Below the pieces are notes generated by a model that was given only the letters and a program-made list of their open reading frames with translations, did not search any database and was not told where the DNA came from. Below, one piece after another: positions 53,743 to 63,274 of a stretch of DNA of 64,000 bases. The DNA comes from Plantactinospora sp040120695. GTDB taxonomy: Bacteria > Actinomycetota > Actinomycetes > Mycobacteriales > Micromonosporaceae. A program made the position numbers and the translations under genes. The stretch is taken from the NCBI RefSeq assembly GCF_040120695.1, contig NZ_JBEEAC010000012.1, positions 124,001-188,000 on the forward strand, given 5' to 3'. Position 1 is the stretch's first letter. Every line of letters begins with the position of its first letter.

Positions 53743-55769
53743 GCGGGCAGGGGCGATCCGCCGAGACCGCGCCGGACGTCGCGGTCGAGGCGGCCGGGCC
53801 GGCGGCGACCACCGGTCGGCGGGCGGTGCTGCGACGCCTCGCCGCAGACCTGCGGGGTGCGCTGCGACGCAGCGTTGCGGATCGGCTGGGTGCGCTGCGT
53901 AGCTGGTCGGCGCGGCGCCGTGGTCCGCTGGTCGACACGGCGGTCGTGCTGACCTATCTCGCGGTCGCCGGTTACGTCACCTCCGGGCTCTGGCGGCATC
54001 GGGACCGGATGACCTACGCCAGCAACGACATGATGCTCTTCGAGTGGATGCTGGCCCGGGCCGCCCGGGCGGTGACCCACCTGGAGAACCCCTTCTACAG
54101 CACCGCGTTGAACGCGCCGGACGGGATCAACCTGATGGCGAACACGTCGGTGCTCGGCCTCGGCGTGCCGCTGACCCCGGTGACCCTGCTGGCCGGCTCG
54201 CAGGCCAGCTACCTCCTCGCGGTCGTGCTCTCACTGGCCGGTACGGCCACCGCCTGGTACCTCTTCCTGTCCCGCCGGATCGTCGACTCGCGCCTCGGCG
54301 CGGCCGTCGCCGGCCTGTTCTGCGGGTTCGCACCCGGAATGATCTCCCAGGCCACGGGACACCTGCACATGATCGCGCAGTTCCTGGTGCCGGCGATCCT
54401 GGCGGTGGTCTTCGACCCGCGCACCGACCGGGTGATCCGCCGTGGCGTACTGCTCGGCGTGCTGGTCGGGTACCAGGTCTTCCTCGGTGAGGAGGTGCTG
54501 GCCTTCCTGGTGCTGGCCTGCGGGCTCTTCACCGTCGGCTACGCGGTCTCGGCCCCGGGGACCGCCCGGCGGCTGGCTCCGGCGTTCCTCGGCCGGCTCG
54601 GCGTCGGCGCCGGAGTCGGGGTGGTGCTGCTGGCGTACCCGCTGTGGTTCCAGTTCTTCGGGCCGGGGCACTATCGCGGGCTGCCGTTCGACCCGAGGGC
54701 GTACCCGCTGGACCTGGCGTCGTTCACCGCCGCCTCGCGGCAGTCGATCACCGGCCACGACACGGTGCCGGGCATGCTCTCGCCGAACCTGACCGAGGAG
54801 AACTCCTTCTTCGGGCTCGCGCTGATCGTGCTCTGCGCGGTGGTGGCGATCTGGCAGTGGCGGCGGCCGCTGGTCCGGGCGCTGGTGCTCTGCGTACTGG
54901 TCTTCTCCGCGTTGTCGCTCGGCGAGGAGGTGCGGCTTAACGGGGAACTGCTGGACCTGCCCGGCCCGTACCGACTGGTCTCCGGGGCGCCGCTGATCGA
55001 CCTGGCGGTGCCGGCCCGGTTTCCGCTGATCTGCGTCCCCGCCCTGGCGATCCTGCTGGCGCTCTCCTTCGACCGGGTCTTCCGCCACACGGCGAACCCG
55101 AGTGCCGCTCCCGGCGGTGCCGCAGATGCCTGTGGTGCCGGGGATGCCTGTGGTGCCGCGGATGCCGGTGCCGTGGACGGTGGTGCGGCGCCTGGCGGTG
55201 CGGTGCCCGCGCGCGGGCCGGGCCGGGCCGGCGGGCGGGTGCCGGTCCGGCTGCTCTGGACCGGGGCGGTGATCGCCGTCCTGCTGCCGGTGGCGCCGAC
55301 GCCGCTGCGCACCAAGCCGGTCTGGCCGGTACCCGAGTTCGTCGCCAGCGGCGAGTGGCGGTCGTACGTGCCGCCGGGGCGTACCCTCGTGGCGGTCCCG
55401 CCTACCCGGGGCTCCGAGGCGACCGCCGGGATGTACTGGTCGGCCCGGACCGGCTTGGCCTTCACCGCGCCGGGTGGCTACTTCATCGGCCCCACCGGGC
55501 CGGACGATCCGCAGGCCCGCTGGGGTGCGCCGGACCGCCCGACCGCGGTGCTGCTCGACCGGGTCGCCGCCACCGGTGAGGTGCCGCCGATCGGCGAGGC
55601 CGAACGACGGCAGGCGATCGAGGACCTGCGGCACTGGCGGGCCGCGATCGTGGTCCAGGGTGGCCTGCACCGGGGAGTGCCGGTGCGGGAGACCCTCGAC
55701 CAGTTGCTCGGGCCGGGCCGGGACATCTCCGGCGCCTGGGTGTGGGACGTCCGCGCCCTCGTCGGCTGA
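53739..55769 (+). CDS. polytopic GT-C-like membrane protein, paralogue 2
   Basis: 676 residues, paralogous over its length to the genes before and after: NPFYSTALNAPDGINLMANT, LGLGVPLTPVTLL, CGFAPGMISQATGH, GYQVFLGEE and terminal VWDVRALVG. A low-complexity loop rich in Ala/Gly/Asp (about 470-510, AADACGAGDACGAADAGAV) is encoded by repeats. GTG 53739 overlaps the previous stop (GTGA), so the pair is translationally coupled. Predicted membrane enzyme of cell-envelope glycan or lipid assembly; this is inference from the fold only. Confidence 0.72.
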   Translation: MSGQGRSAETAPDVAVEAAGPAATTGRRAVLRRLAADLRGALRRSVADRLGALRSWSARRRGPLVDTAVVLTYLAVAGYVTSGLWRHRDRMTYASNDMMLFEWMLARAARAVTHLENPFYSTALNAPDGINLMANTSVLGLGVPLTPVTLLAGSQASYLLAVVLSLAGTATAWYLFLSRRIVDSRLGAAVAGLFCGFAPGMISQATGHLHMIAQFLVPAILAVVFDPRTDRVIRRGVLLGVLVGYQVFLGEEVLAFLVLACGLFTVGYAVSAPGTARRLAPAFLGRLGVGAGVGVVLLAYPLWFQFFGPGHYRGLPFDPRAYPLDLASFTAASRQSITGHDTVPGMLSPNLTEENSFFGLALIVLCAVVAIWQWRRPLVRALVLCVLVFSALSLGEEVRLNGELLDLPGPYRLVSGAPLIDLAVPARFPLICVPALAILLALSFDRVFRHTANPSAAPGGAADACGAGDACGAADAGAVDGGAAPGGAVPARGPGRAGGRVPVRLLWTGAVIAVLLPVAPTPLRTKPVWPVPEFVASGEWRSYVPPGRTLVAVPPTRGSEATAGMYWSARTGLAFTAPGGYFIGPTGPDDPQARWGAPDRPTAVLLDRVAATGEVPPIGEAERRQAIEDLRHWRAAIVVQGGLHRGVPVRETLDQLLGPGRDISGAWVWDVRALVG

Positions 55770-55809
55770 CCCGTCGAGCCGTGGGGTTGCCTTTTTACCT
55801 TCTTGGCCG

Positions 55810-57669
55810 TCAGTTGACGAGCGCGCGGACGTCCCAGAGCCAGACGTCGTCCACCCGCTGCCCTGGGCCGAGCAGGCCGGCGAGCAGGACGTGCAGCGCG
55901 GGTGCGGCCGGGTGGTCGCCGAGCACCACCACGGAGGCCCGCCAGAACCGCAGATCCTCGATGGCCTGGCGGCGGTTCTCCTCGGTGACCACCGGTGCCG
56001 CACCCCGGTCCATCGTTCCGTAGATCAGCAGGCTGGTCGGTCGGGACGGGGCGCCGAACACCCCGTAGCCCTGCGCGTCCGGCCCGATGAAGTATCCGGC
56101 CGGGATCGGGAACGCCTGCCCGGTCAGCGCGCTCCAGCGCAGCGTGGAGAGGCCGTGCACGTTGCTCGGGATGGGTACCGGGACCAGGGTCCGGCCCGCC
56201 GGCACATAGGGCCGCCAGGCCCCGGAGGTGATGAACCGGGGCGGCGGGTCGACATGCATGGCCGGCAGCGGGCGCGGGACGATCGGCAACAGCGCGAGCG
56301 CGACAGCGGCGTACGCCAGGATCCGCAGCCGCCGCGCCGGGGCGGTGTCGTTCGAGGTGGCCGAGGGCGGCTGGGAACTCGGGGAGGCCGAGGGCGGCCG
56401 GGATTTCGCGACCTCGTTCCAGGCGAGCGCGACCAGGATCCCGACGGTGGCGACCGTGACCAGACTCAGCCGGGTCGGCATCATCATCTCGATCAGCGGC
56501 AGGTCCTCCGGCAGCAGGCGCCACGGTCCCTCGTACTCGGTGAGCTGCCCGTCGTAGCGGATCTGCCGGCCCAGCGAGGCGAGCGCGAACCCGGCACCGA
56601 GCAGCGCGACGATCCGGGCGACGATGGACGTCCGCCAGAGCAGCACCGCGACCAGGACGGCCAGCCCGACGAGCGGCCAGCCCAGCCAGGTGTTCTGCTC
56701 GGTGACCCCGATGGTCTTCTCCACCTCCGGCGAGCCGGCGATGGTGTCCCGGGAGTAGGTGACGAAGGCACGCAGGTCCTCGCCCCAGTTGTGGAAGACG
56801 CCGCCCTGCAGACCCCGGTAGGACTGCGGGCCGTTGAACTGGTACCAGATCGGGTAGCCGGCCAGCAGCAGCGCCACCACGCCGCCGACGCCGAGACCGC
56901 GGAGGAAGGTCCAGATCCGGTTGCGCATCAGCGACCAGCGGAAGGCGACGTAGAGCGGCACGGCCACCCCGCAGGCCAGCGCGGTGAGCAGCAGCATCTC
57001 CTCGTTGATGAAGATCTGGTAGGCCACCAGCAGCCCCAGCACCAGCCCGTTGCGCAGCCAGCGGCCCGGCTCGCCGAGCCGGAACACCCGGACCACGATC
57101 AGCGGGAGCAGGAAGTTGGAGACGAAGTTCGGCTGCCCGTTGGCGTGGTGGATGATGCCGGGTGCGAAGCCGAGGAACGCCCCGCCGACGAACGCCGCGG
57201 CCCGGGAGGAGACCAGGTGCCGGGAGAGCATCCAGTACGAGGTGGCGGCCGTCGCCGCGAGCGCACCGCCGAGATACAGCGCGTACGTCACCTGCGGGCC
57301 GAACAGCCAGGTGAGTGGGGCCAGCGGCAGGGTGACGCCCAACAGCGAGGTGTTGGCCATCATGTTGACGCCGTCCGGGGCGTTCTGCCGGGCCGAGAAG
57401 AGCGGGTTCTCCAGGTGCTGCACCGAGTACGCGCCGTGCGCGAAGAGCCACTCGAACCAGCTGTGGTCGGTCGGCAGATGCGACGACACCCGGTGGTTGA
57501 CGTCCACCCAGTAGTTCGCGCAGACGAAGATCCCGAGCAGGACGTACGCTCCGATGGCCAGTACGTCGACCCGCGCGGGAGTCCGGAAGGCCCACCACTG
57601 TCGAGATCGATCGACTCTCGTCGAGCCGGCTTCGGCGTCCGAAGAATTGTCCACCACCGGAACTGCCAC
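55810..57669 (-). CDS. polytopic GT-C-like membrane protein, paralogue 3
   Basis: 619 residues, converging with paralogue 2. Shared motifs: NPLFSARQNAPDGVNMMANT, LGVTLPLAPLTWL, GFAPGIIHHANGQPN, AYQIFINEE and VWLWDVRALVN. The start is taken at GTG 57669: TACGAT (57678-57683 on this strand) ends eight bases before it, with no Shine-Dalgarno. The frame continues upstream to 57990, but that part overlaps the divergent beta-propeller gene. The loop near 460 carries Pro/Ser repeats. Confidence 0.72.
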   Translation of the reverse strand: MAVPVVDNSSDAEAGSTRVDRSRQWWAFRTPARVDVLAIGAYVLLGIFVCANYWVDVNHRVSSHLPTDHSWFEWLFAHGAYSVQHLENPLFSARQNAPDGVNMMANTSLLGVTLPLAPLTWLFGPQVTYALYLGGALAATAATSYWMLSRHLVSSRAAAFVGGAFLGFAPGIIHHANGQPNFVSNFLLPLIVVRVFRLGEPGRWLRNGLVLGLLVAYQIFINEEMLLLTALACGVAVPLYVAFRWSLMRNRIWTFLRGLGVGGVVALLLAGYPIWYQFNGPQSYRGLQGGVFHNWGEDLRAFVTYSRDTIAGSPEVEKTIGVTEQNTWLGWPLVGLAVLVAVLLWRTSIVARIVALLGAGFALASLGRQIRYDGQLTEYEGPWRLLPEDLPLIEMMMPTRLSLVTVATVGILVALAWNEVAKSRPPSASPSSQPPSATSNDTAPARRLRILAYAAVALALLPIVPRPLPAMHVDPPPRFITSGAWRPYVPAGRTLVPVPIPSNVHGLSTLRWSALTGQAFPIPAGYFIGPDAQGYGVFGAPSRPTSLLIYGTMDRGAAPVVTEENRRQAIEDLRFWRASVVVLGDHPAAPALHVLLAGLLGPGQRVDDVWLWDVRALVN

Positions 57670-57844
57670 GAGGCGCCATCGTACAGGTGACTTCGCGTCC
57701 GAATTGCCGCCACCCGCCCCGGGTTCCCGGAGTGTGCCGGCGGGTGGTGACGACCGATACGGGCGATCGCGGCGTCGCGGCGGCGAGCCGCCGGAGCCGG
57801 AGATCCGACGCCGGCAGGGCCGGCGGAAGTGGGGGAGGAGTGAG

Positions 57845-59191
57845 ATGCCCACCATCGAGTTGGGCGAGTTGGCTGTCGGGTCCCGCCCCGGGCGGGCCGA
57901 GCCGGACCGGACCGCGACTCGGCGGACGAACCGGCGCCGGCCGCCCCGGTCGGGGCTGCTCGCGGCGGTGCTGGCGGGGGTGCTCGGCACGGTGGCGGCC
58001 GGTGACCCGGTGCCCCGCCCCTGGCCGGAGACGGTGCTACCGACCCGGCTCGGCTCGTTCGTGTACGCCGAGCGGGACCGGATGTTCGTCGTCGAATCCG
58101 ATCGGCCCGGTCGGGGCGGCCCGGAGCTGACCGCGTACCGGCTGCCGGCGGCGGAGCCGGAATGGCGGGTGACGCTGCCGGCCGACGACGTCGCGAACCT
58201 CCAGATGGTCGGCGAGCACCTGCTGCTGGCACGCTATCCGAGACCGGCGTCGGGCAGGGCACCTGGGCTGACCGTGCTGGATCCCTCGACCGGCGCCGTG
58301 GCCTGGGACCGCGAGGCGAGCCTGATGACGGTCAGCAGCGGCGGTGACCTGCTGCTCCAGACGACGACCGGGGCCTGGCGGCCGGGGGAGAACGGGCCCG
58401 GCACGTTGGAGGCGGTGGATCCGGCCACCGGCGCCGCGCGGTGGTCGCTGCCGGTACCGGCCGGCGCCGTGCCGTTGCTCGAAATGTCGGCGGTCGACCG
58501 GGCGGTACCCGTCCGGGCCTCGACCCTGGTCCTCGTCCTGCCGTCCGGTCGGGTCGAGGTGCGCGATCTTGGCACCGGCGAGGTCGTGCGGGCCGCCCAG
58601 ATGCCGGCGCCGGGCGCCGGGCCGCCGACGCCGACCGGGTGGGTCGAGGTCGCCGCCGGCCTGCTCCTGGCGTACGACGAGAACGCGGTGACCGCGTACG
58701 GGCTGCCGGAGCTGGACCGGCGCTGGTCGGTCCCGAACCCGCCCACCAAGGAGTACGCAGCGTTCACCTGCGGAGCCGACCTGTGCAGTCTGCGTCCCCA
58801 GCGCGGGGTACACGTCCGGGACGCGGGGACCGGCCGTACCCGCTGGTCGGACCCGCGCTGGACCGGCCTCTGGACCGTCGGCGACGACCTGGTCGCCAGC
58901 CAGGCCGGTGCCGACGAGTCCCAGCTCTTCGCCGTCCTCGATCCGGCCACCGGACGGGTACTCGCCGACCTCGGTACCTTGGCCTTCCTCACGCCGCGCG
59001 GATCGCGGTTCGTCGGCGTCCGGTACGGCGCGGACCGCCGGGCCTGGGTGCTGGAGTTCGATCCGGTCACCTGGCGGGGTCGGCTGCTGACGGTGCTGTC
59101 CGGGATTTCCGGCGACTGCGGGGTGACCGCGACCAGGCTGCACTGCCGGCGGCTGGACGCCTCGACCGGGGTGTGGCGGCTGCCGGATTAG
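57845..59191 (+). CDS. membrane-anchored PQQ-like beta-propeller protein
   Basis: 448 residues. An N-terminal basic stretch and hydrophobic helix (SGLLAAVLAGVLGTVAAG, about 37-54) anchor an extracytoplasmic domain of WD/PQQ-like repeats, each with a D-P-(A/S)-T-G-x-x-x-W core: LDPSTGAVAWD, VDPATGAARWS, RDAGTGRTRWS, LDPATGRVLAD. No PQQ-binding residues can be assigned. Such proteins scaffold envelope complexes or sense ligands. gggaggag precedes ATG 57845. It lies 79 bases before a two-component system and may be part of the same transcript. Confidence 0.78.
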   Translation: MPTIELGELAVGSRPGRAEPDRTATRRTNRRRPPRSGLLAAVLAGVLGTVAAGDPVPRPWPETVLPTRLGSFVYAERDRMFVVESDRPGRGGPELTAYRLPAAEPEWRVTLPADDVANLQMVGEHLLLARYPRPASGRAPGLTVLDPSTGAVAWDREASLMTVSSGGDLLLQTTTGAWRPGENGPGTLEAVDPATGAARWSLPVPAGAVPLLEMSAVDRAVPVRASTLVLVLPSGRVEVRDLGTGEVVRAAQMPAPGAGPPTPTGWVEVAAGLLLAYDENAVTAYGLPELDRRWSVPNPPTKEYAAFTCGADLCSLRPQRGVHVRDAGTGRTRWSDPRWTGLWTVGDDLVASQAGADESQLFAVLDPATGRVLADLGTLAFLTPRGSRFVGVRYGADRRAWVLEFDPVTWRGRLLTVLSGISGDCGVTATRLHCRRLDASTGVWRLPD

Positions 59192-59270
59192 CCGGCCCGG
59201 TCCGGCGCATCGAGCTGTCACTTGTCGAGCCTGGATAGGTTGTCCCCTAGAGGCAGCCGGGGAGGTCGTG

Positions 59271-59957
59271 GTGCGGGTACTGGTGGTGGAGGACGAGCGC
59301 AACCTGGCCGACGCGATCGTCCGTGGGCTGCGCCGGCAGGGCATGGCCGTCGACGTCGCCTACGATGGTTCGACCGGACACGAGATGGCCTTCGTCACCC
59401 GGTACGACGTGGTGGTGCTCGACCGCGACCTGCCGGGCGTGCACGGCGACCAGATCTGTGCCGACCTGGTCACCTCGGACGCGCTGACCCGGGTGTTGAT
59501 GCTGACCGCCAGCGGTACGGTCGCCGACCGGGTGGAGGGCCTCCAGCTCGGTGCCGACGACTACCTGCCCAAGCCGTTCGCCTTCGACGAGCTGGTCGCC
59601 CGGGTGCAGGCCCTCGGTCGCCGGGCCACCCCGGTCACCCCACCGGTGCTGACCGTGTCCGACCTGGTGATCGACCCGGCCCGGCGGGTGGCGACCCGGG
59701 GCGGGGCGGCGGTGGACCTGACCCGCAAGGAGTTCGGCGTGCTGGAGGAGCTGGTCAAGGCGCGCGGTGCGGTGGTGTCCAGCGAGGAACTCCTGGAACG
59801 GGTCTGGGACGCCAACACCGACCCGTTCACCACCACCGTCCGGGTGACCGTGATGACGCTGCGGAAGAAGCTCGGTGAGCCGCCGCTGATCGAGACGGTG
59901 GTCGGCGCCGGCTACCGGGTTTCGGACCCGTCCGTGCCGGGGCAGGTGAGTGCATGA
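59271..59957 (+). CDS. OmpR family response regulator
   Basis: 228 residues. Receiver domain with acidic pair ED (7-8), phosphoacceptor Asp51 (VVVLDRDLPG), switch Thr (MLTASG) and Lys in LPKPF; winged-helix output domain from about 130 (LTRKEFGVLEELV, TTTVRVTVMTLRKKL). gggagg at 59259-59265 is five bases before GTG 59271, preferred over GTG 59268. Stop overlaps the kinase ATG. Confidence 0.94.
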   Translation: MRVLVVEDERNLADAIVRGLRRQGMAVDVAYDGSTGHEMAFVTRYDVVVLDRDLPGVHGDQICADLVTSDALTRVLMLTASGTVADRVEGLQLGADDYLPKPFAFDELVARVQALGRRATPVTPPVLTVSDLVIDPARRVATRGGAAVDLTRKEFGVLEELVKARGAVVSSEELLERVWDANTDPFTTTVRVTVMTLRKKLGEPPLIETVVGAGYRVSDPSVPGQVSA

Positions 59958-61360
59958 CCGTCTATCTGACCCGCCGCCGGCCCCGGGTACGGCCCACGCT
60001 GCGGCTCCGGCTGACCCTGCTCAACGGCGTGTTGCTGATCGGTGCCGGTGCGATTCTGGTGCTGCTCGCCTGGCTGCTGGTCGGGGACGCGCTGACCCCG
60101 GACATCCGGCTCCGGTCGAACCCGACGCTCGAGCTCTCCGACGGGCGGACGGTCGGCGCGATCGAGTGGCAGCGCGAGATGGCGCAGGCGGCGAGCCGGG
60201 AGCTGCTGGTCAAGGGGTTGCTGGCGCTGCTGGTGATAAGCGTCGTCGGGGTCGCCGGGGCGTACGCGGTGGCCGGCCGGGCGCTCCGCCCGCTGCACCA
60301 GGTCACCTCGACGGCCCGACGGCTCGGCGAGGCGACCCTGGACCAGCGGATCCGCTACTCCGGCGCGGACGACGAGGTGGCCGAGCTGGCCGGCACCTTC
60401 GACGCGATGCTGGATCGGATAGGGGATGCCTTCGAGACGCAGAAGCGCTTCGTCGCCAACGCCTCGCACGAGCTGCGTACGCCGCTGGCGGTGATGCGGA
60501 CCGAGATCGACGTCACGTTGGCCGACGACGAGGCGGACGTGGCGGAGTACCGGCGGATGGCCACGGTGGTCCGGGACGCCTCGGAGCGGGCCAACAACCT
60601 GGTCGACGCGCTCCTGGTGCTGGCACGCAGCGAGGCGCAGTCGGGCCGCCGGTTGGCCCGGAAGGCACCGACCGATCTCGCCACCGGGGCCGGTGCGGCG
60701 CTCTCGGCGGTCCGGAACGAGAGCACCCGGCTCAAGCTCCGGGTCGAGACGGCGTTGGCCCCGGCACCGGTGGTCGGCGATCCCGGCCTGTTGGAGCGGC
60801 TGGCCGGCAACCTGATTGAGAACGCGGTGCGCTACAACCACCTGCACGGACGGATGTGGGTGCGTACCGGCTCGGATCCCGAACAGGCCTGGCTGGTGGT
60901 CGGCAACACCGGCTTCGAGGTGGAGCAGGCGGACGTACCCGGGCTGTTCGAGGCGTTCCGGCGGGGTGGTCGGGAGCGGACCGGCGCCCGGGGATCCGGG
61001 CTGGGACTGTCGATCGTCCGGGCGGTCTGCGACGCGCACGGCGGCACTGTCAGCGCGATCGCCCAGGACGGTGGCGGGCTGGAGGTGACGGTGACGCTGC
61101 CGGCGGCCGAGACCACCCCGGTGGTGGCCGCCTCGGCGGCGGTCGGCGGCGGCCCGGTCGCCATGCCGTTCCGGCCGGTGCCGGCGGAGAGCGCGAGCAG
61201 CACGGCCAGTACCGTCTCGCTCGACCGGGCCGCACCGGTCGTCCTGCCCGCCCCGGGTACGCCGGCGGAGGCGCATCCCGGCACCCCGACCGGACTGGCC
61301 GGGCTGGCGGAAACGGCCGGCACCGACCCGAGACCCGGTTCGACGACCGATCCCCGGTAG
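59954..61360 (+). CDS. sensor histidine kinase
   Basis: 468 residues. Two membrane helices (about 22-44 and 88-108) flank a short extracytoplasmic loop of about 43 residues; HAMP follows; H-box SHELRTPLAV with His172, N-box NLIENAVRYN, G-box GSGLGLSIV. The loop is too small for a large ligand domain, so membrane stress or a partner protein may be sensed. The C-terminal 90 residues are a Pro/Ala/Thr-rich tail without a domain. ATG 59954 overlaps the regulator stop (ATGA). The stimulus is unknown. Confidence 0.94.
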   Translation: MTVYLTRRRPRVRPTLRLRLTLLNGVLLIGAGAILVLLAWLLVGDALTPDIRLRSNPTLELSDGRTVGAIEWQREMAQAASRELLVKGLLALLVISVVGVAGAYAVAGRALRPLHQVTSTARRLGEATLDQRIRYSGADDEVAELAGTFDAMLDRIGDAFETQKRFVANASHELRTPLAVMRTEIDVTLADDEADVAEYRRMATVVRDASERANNLVDALLVLARSEAQSGRRLARKAPTDLATGAGAALSAVRNESTRLKLRVETALAPAPVVGDPGLLERLAGNLIENAVRYNHLHGRMWVRTGSDPEQAWLVVGNTGFEVEQADVPGLFEAFRRGGRERTGARGSGLGLSIVRAVCDAHGGTVSAIAQDGGGLEVTVTLPAAETTPVVAASAAVGGGPVAMPFRPVPAESASSTASTVSLDRAAPVVLPAPGTPAEAHPGTPTGLAGLAETAGTDPRPGSTTDPR

Positions 61361-61365
61361 CGGAT

Positions 61366-62517
61366 TCAGGCGACGAGGTCGAGTTCACGTACCTCGCGGC
61401 GGATCGCCCGCAGCCGGGCGGTGGTGATGCCGAGTTCCTGCGCCACTTCGGCGTCGCTGGCCTCGGGTCGCTCCGCCTGGATCGCCGCCGCCAGTGCGGC
61501 GGTCTCGGTGATCGGGCGGCGTGGCCGTGCCGCGGCGGCCGGCTTGGCCGCGCGCCCGGTCGAGGCCCGCCGCCCGGCCGTTCCGGCCGCTCCCTTCCTG
61601 GTCCTGGTCGCACCTCCGGCGCCCGCTGGCGCCGCCGCACCCGTTTCCCCGGGTGTCTCCGGCCACTTCCCGCCGCGCCTGCCCGGCTCCGTCCCGCCGT
61701 GCGCGCCGACTCCCGTTCCGTTGGGCGTGCCGGCTTCCGTTCCGTTGGGTGTGCCGGCTTCCGTTCCGTTCGGTGTGCCGGCTTCCGTTCCGTTGGGCGG
61801 GGTGGCGAGGATCTCGCCGATACCCCGGCCCAGAGGCTCGACCGCGCCGAGTGACCCGCCGCCCGCCGCCGGTCGCCGACGAGCTGCGGCCGCCCCACCC
61901 GGTCCGGCGGCGGCCCGGTCGGATCCCGAGGCCGGGTCGGATCCCGAGGCCGAGTCGGATCCCGAAGCCGGGTCAAACGCTCCGGTCCGGGCAGCACCGG
62001 GCGGGGCGGCGGGGTTCGCCGGACCGGACCCCGCCGTGGCGGCGGCCGTCGCGGCCTCTGCGGTGGCGATCCGGCCACCCAGCTCCACCAGGCAGATGCT
62101 GGCCACCACGATCAGGCCGTCGACCGACAGCGGCAGCAGGTACGGCGACGCGCCCGTCTCGCCGTACCGGGCGGCCACCCCGACCATGTGCCAGTACGAC
62201 ACCCAGGCGGCGATCCCGGCGATCGTGGCGGTGGCGGCCATCCGGGCGAACGCCAGTGAGCGGCGGTGCACCGGCACCCGAGAGATCAACTCAACGGTGA
62301 GCAGCAGTGCCAGTGGTGGCCAGGCGGCGATGGCCTGGCTGATCGGGTTGTCCCGCGCGTGCAGGATGTTGGCGACCACCGAGGCGGCGACCCCGAGGGC
62401 CAGGGTGGCGCGTACGGCCCAGCGGACCCGGCGAAGCTGTGGGAGGGGCACCGGTCGCTCCTTGCCTGTCGTCGTGCTTCCTCTCGGCCCAGCGGACCAG
62501 CCGGCCTGACCGCTCAT
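61366..62517 (-). CDS. DUF2637 membrane protein with repeat linker and C-terminal HTH
   Basis: 383 residues. Four membrane helices in the first 150 residues (ATLALGVAASVVANIL, PPLALLLTVELI, ATATIAGIAAWVSYW, LSVDGLIVVASICLVELGG) define DUF2637, known from SpdA-like plasmid-transfer proteins and chromosomal actinobacterial genes. A linker with two arrays (ASGSDP units; GTPNGTEA units) leads to a short helix-turn-helix-like C-terminus (ASDAEVAQELGITTARLRAI). No conjugation gene is nearby, so a chromosomal role is assumed. Converges with the kinase gene, five bases between stops. Confidence 0.8.
   Translation of the reverse strand: MSGQAGWSAGPRGSTTTGKERPVPLPQLRRVRWAVRATLALGVAASVVANILHARDNPISQAIAAWPPLALLLTVELISRVPVHRRSLAFARMAATATIAGIAAWVSYWHMVGVAARYGETGASPYLLPLSVDGLIVVASICLVELGGRIATAEAATAAATAGSGPANPAAPPGAARTGAFDPASGSDSASGSDPASGSDRAAAGPGGAAAARRRPAAGGGSLGAVEPLGRGIGEILATPPNGTEAGTPNGTEAGTPNGTEAGTPNGTGVGAHGGTEPGRRGGKWPETPGETGAAAPAGAGGATRTRKGAAGTAGRRASTGRAAKPAAAARPRRPITETAALAAAIQAERPEASDAEVAQELGITTARLRAIRREVRELDLVA
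61714..61809 (-). repeat. 24-bp tandem repeat inside the DUF2637 gene
   Basis: Units start at 61714, 61738, 61762 and 61786 (cgttccgttgggcgtgccgg plus cttc on the + strand), coding for four copies of GTPNGTEA on the gene strand. A separate 18-bp array at 61918-61971 (gtcggatcccgaggccgg, three copies) codes for ASGSDP units in the same linker. Confidence 0.9.
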
Positions 62518-62785
62518 CCTTACGGCCGAAGCGGTCCAGCCGGTGTACCGGCTGAATTTCCGGCGTGTCGCTCACCGCCCGGTGGCCATCCGTGTGCTTC
62601 GCGTTGCGATCCCGGGGGGTACATCGGTTGCCGAACCCGTACCTCCGTGCCAAACTTGCCGCCGTCAGCCCGGATCATGGAGGGAGGTGCGGTAGATGGT
62701 TGCGCTGTCCTTTTCCGCGCCTCGCCTCGGCCACCGCTGACCGATCCGCGTTCCTCCGCGAGGCGCACACTCCACTGGAGGATTC

Positions 62786-63169
62786 GTGAGTTCCATCATC
62801 CACAACGTCAGCTTCGACTGCGCCGATCCGTACACGCTCGCCAGCTTCTGGGCGAAGGTGCTGGACCGGTCCCTGCATCCTGATGACCGGCCCGGCGACG
62901 ACGAGGTCGGGCTGCCGGCGCCGGACGGCACTGCGCCGCAGGTCTTCTTCCAGCGGGTGCCGGAGGGCAAGTCGGGCAAGAACCGGCTGCACATCTGCCT
63001 GCAGCCCGAGGACCGGACCCGGGACGAGGAGGTCGACCGGCTGTTCGGGCTGGGCGCCACCCTGGTCGCCGACCACCGGCGCCCGGACGGCACCGGCTGG
63101 GCGGTGCTCGCCGACCCGGAGGGCAACGAGTTCTGCGTCGAACGCAGCGCCGCCGAGCGCGCCGGCTGA
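62786..63169 (+). CDS. VOC family protein (glyoxalase-like), second copy
   Basis: 127 residues. VSFDCADPYTLASFWAKVL, FFQRVPEGKSGKNRLHICLQ and DPEGNEFCVE align with the VOC protein at 23745-24179, although the middle differs. One metal-binding domain implies a dimer. Substrate unknown. GTG 62786 follows ctggag at six bases, so initiation differs from the leaderless-looking paralogue. Confidence 0.85.
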   Translation: MSSIIHNVSFDCADPYTLASFWAKVLDRSLHPDDRPGDDEVGLPAPDGTAPQVFFQRVPEGKSGKNRLHICLQPEDRTRDEEVDRLFGLGATLVADHRRPDGTGWAVLADPEGNEFCVERSAAERAG

Positions 63170-63274
63170 GCCCCGCGTAGCAGCTGGGCCCCGGCGTAAC
63201 AGCTGGGCCCCGCGTAGCAGCTGGGCCCGGCGTACCGGTTGCGTGACGCGTACCGGTAGGAGCGGTCGCGGGTG

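Noticed and set aside
61366..62517. Integrated conjugative element signalled by DUF2637
   Set aside because: No integrase, TraB/FtsK, Rep or att-like repeat is in the neighbourhood; flanking genes are ordinary.
63178..63236. tRNA-like segment between VOC and sigma genes
   Set aside because: The agctgggccc repeats give no cloverleaf, no TTCGA loop and no acceptor stem.
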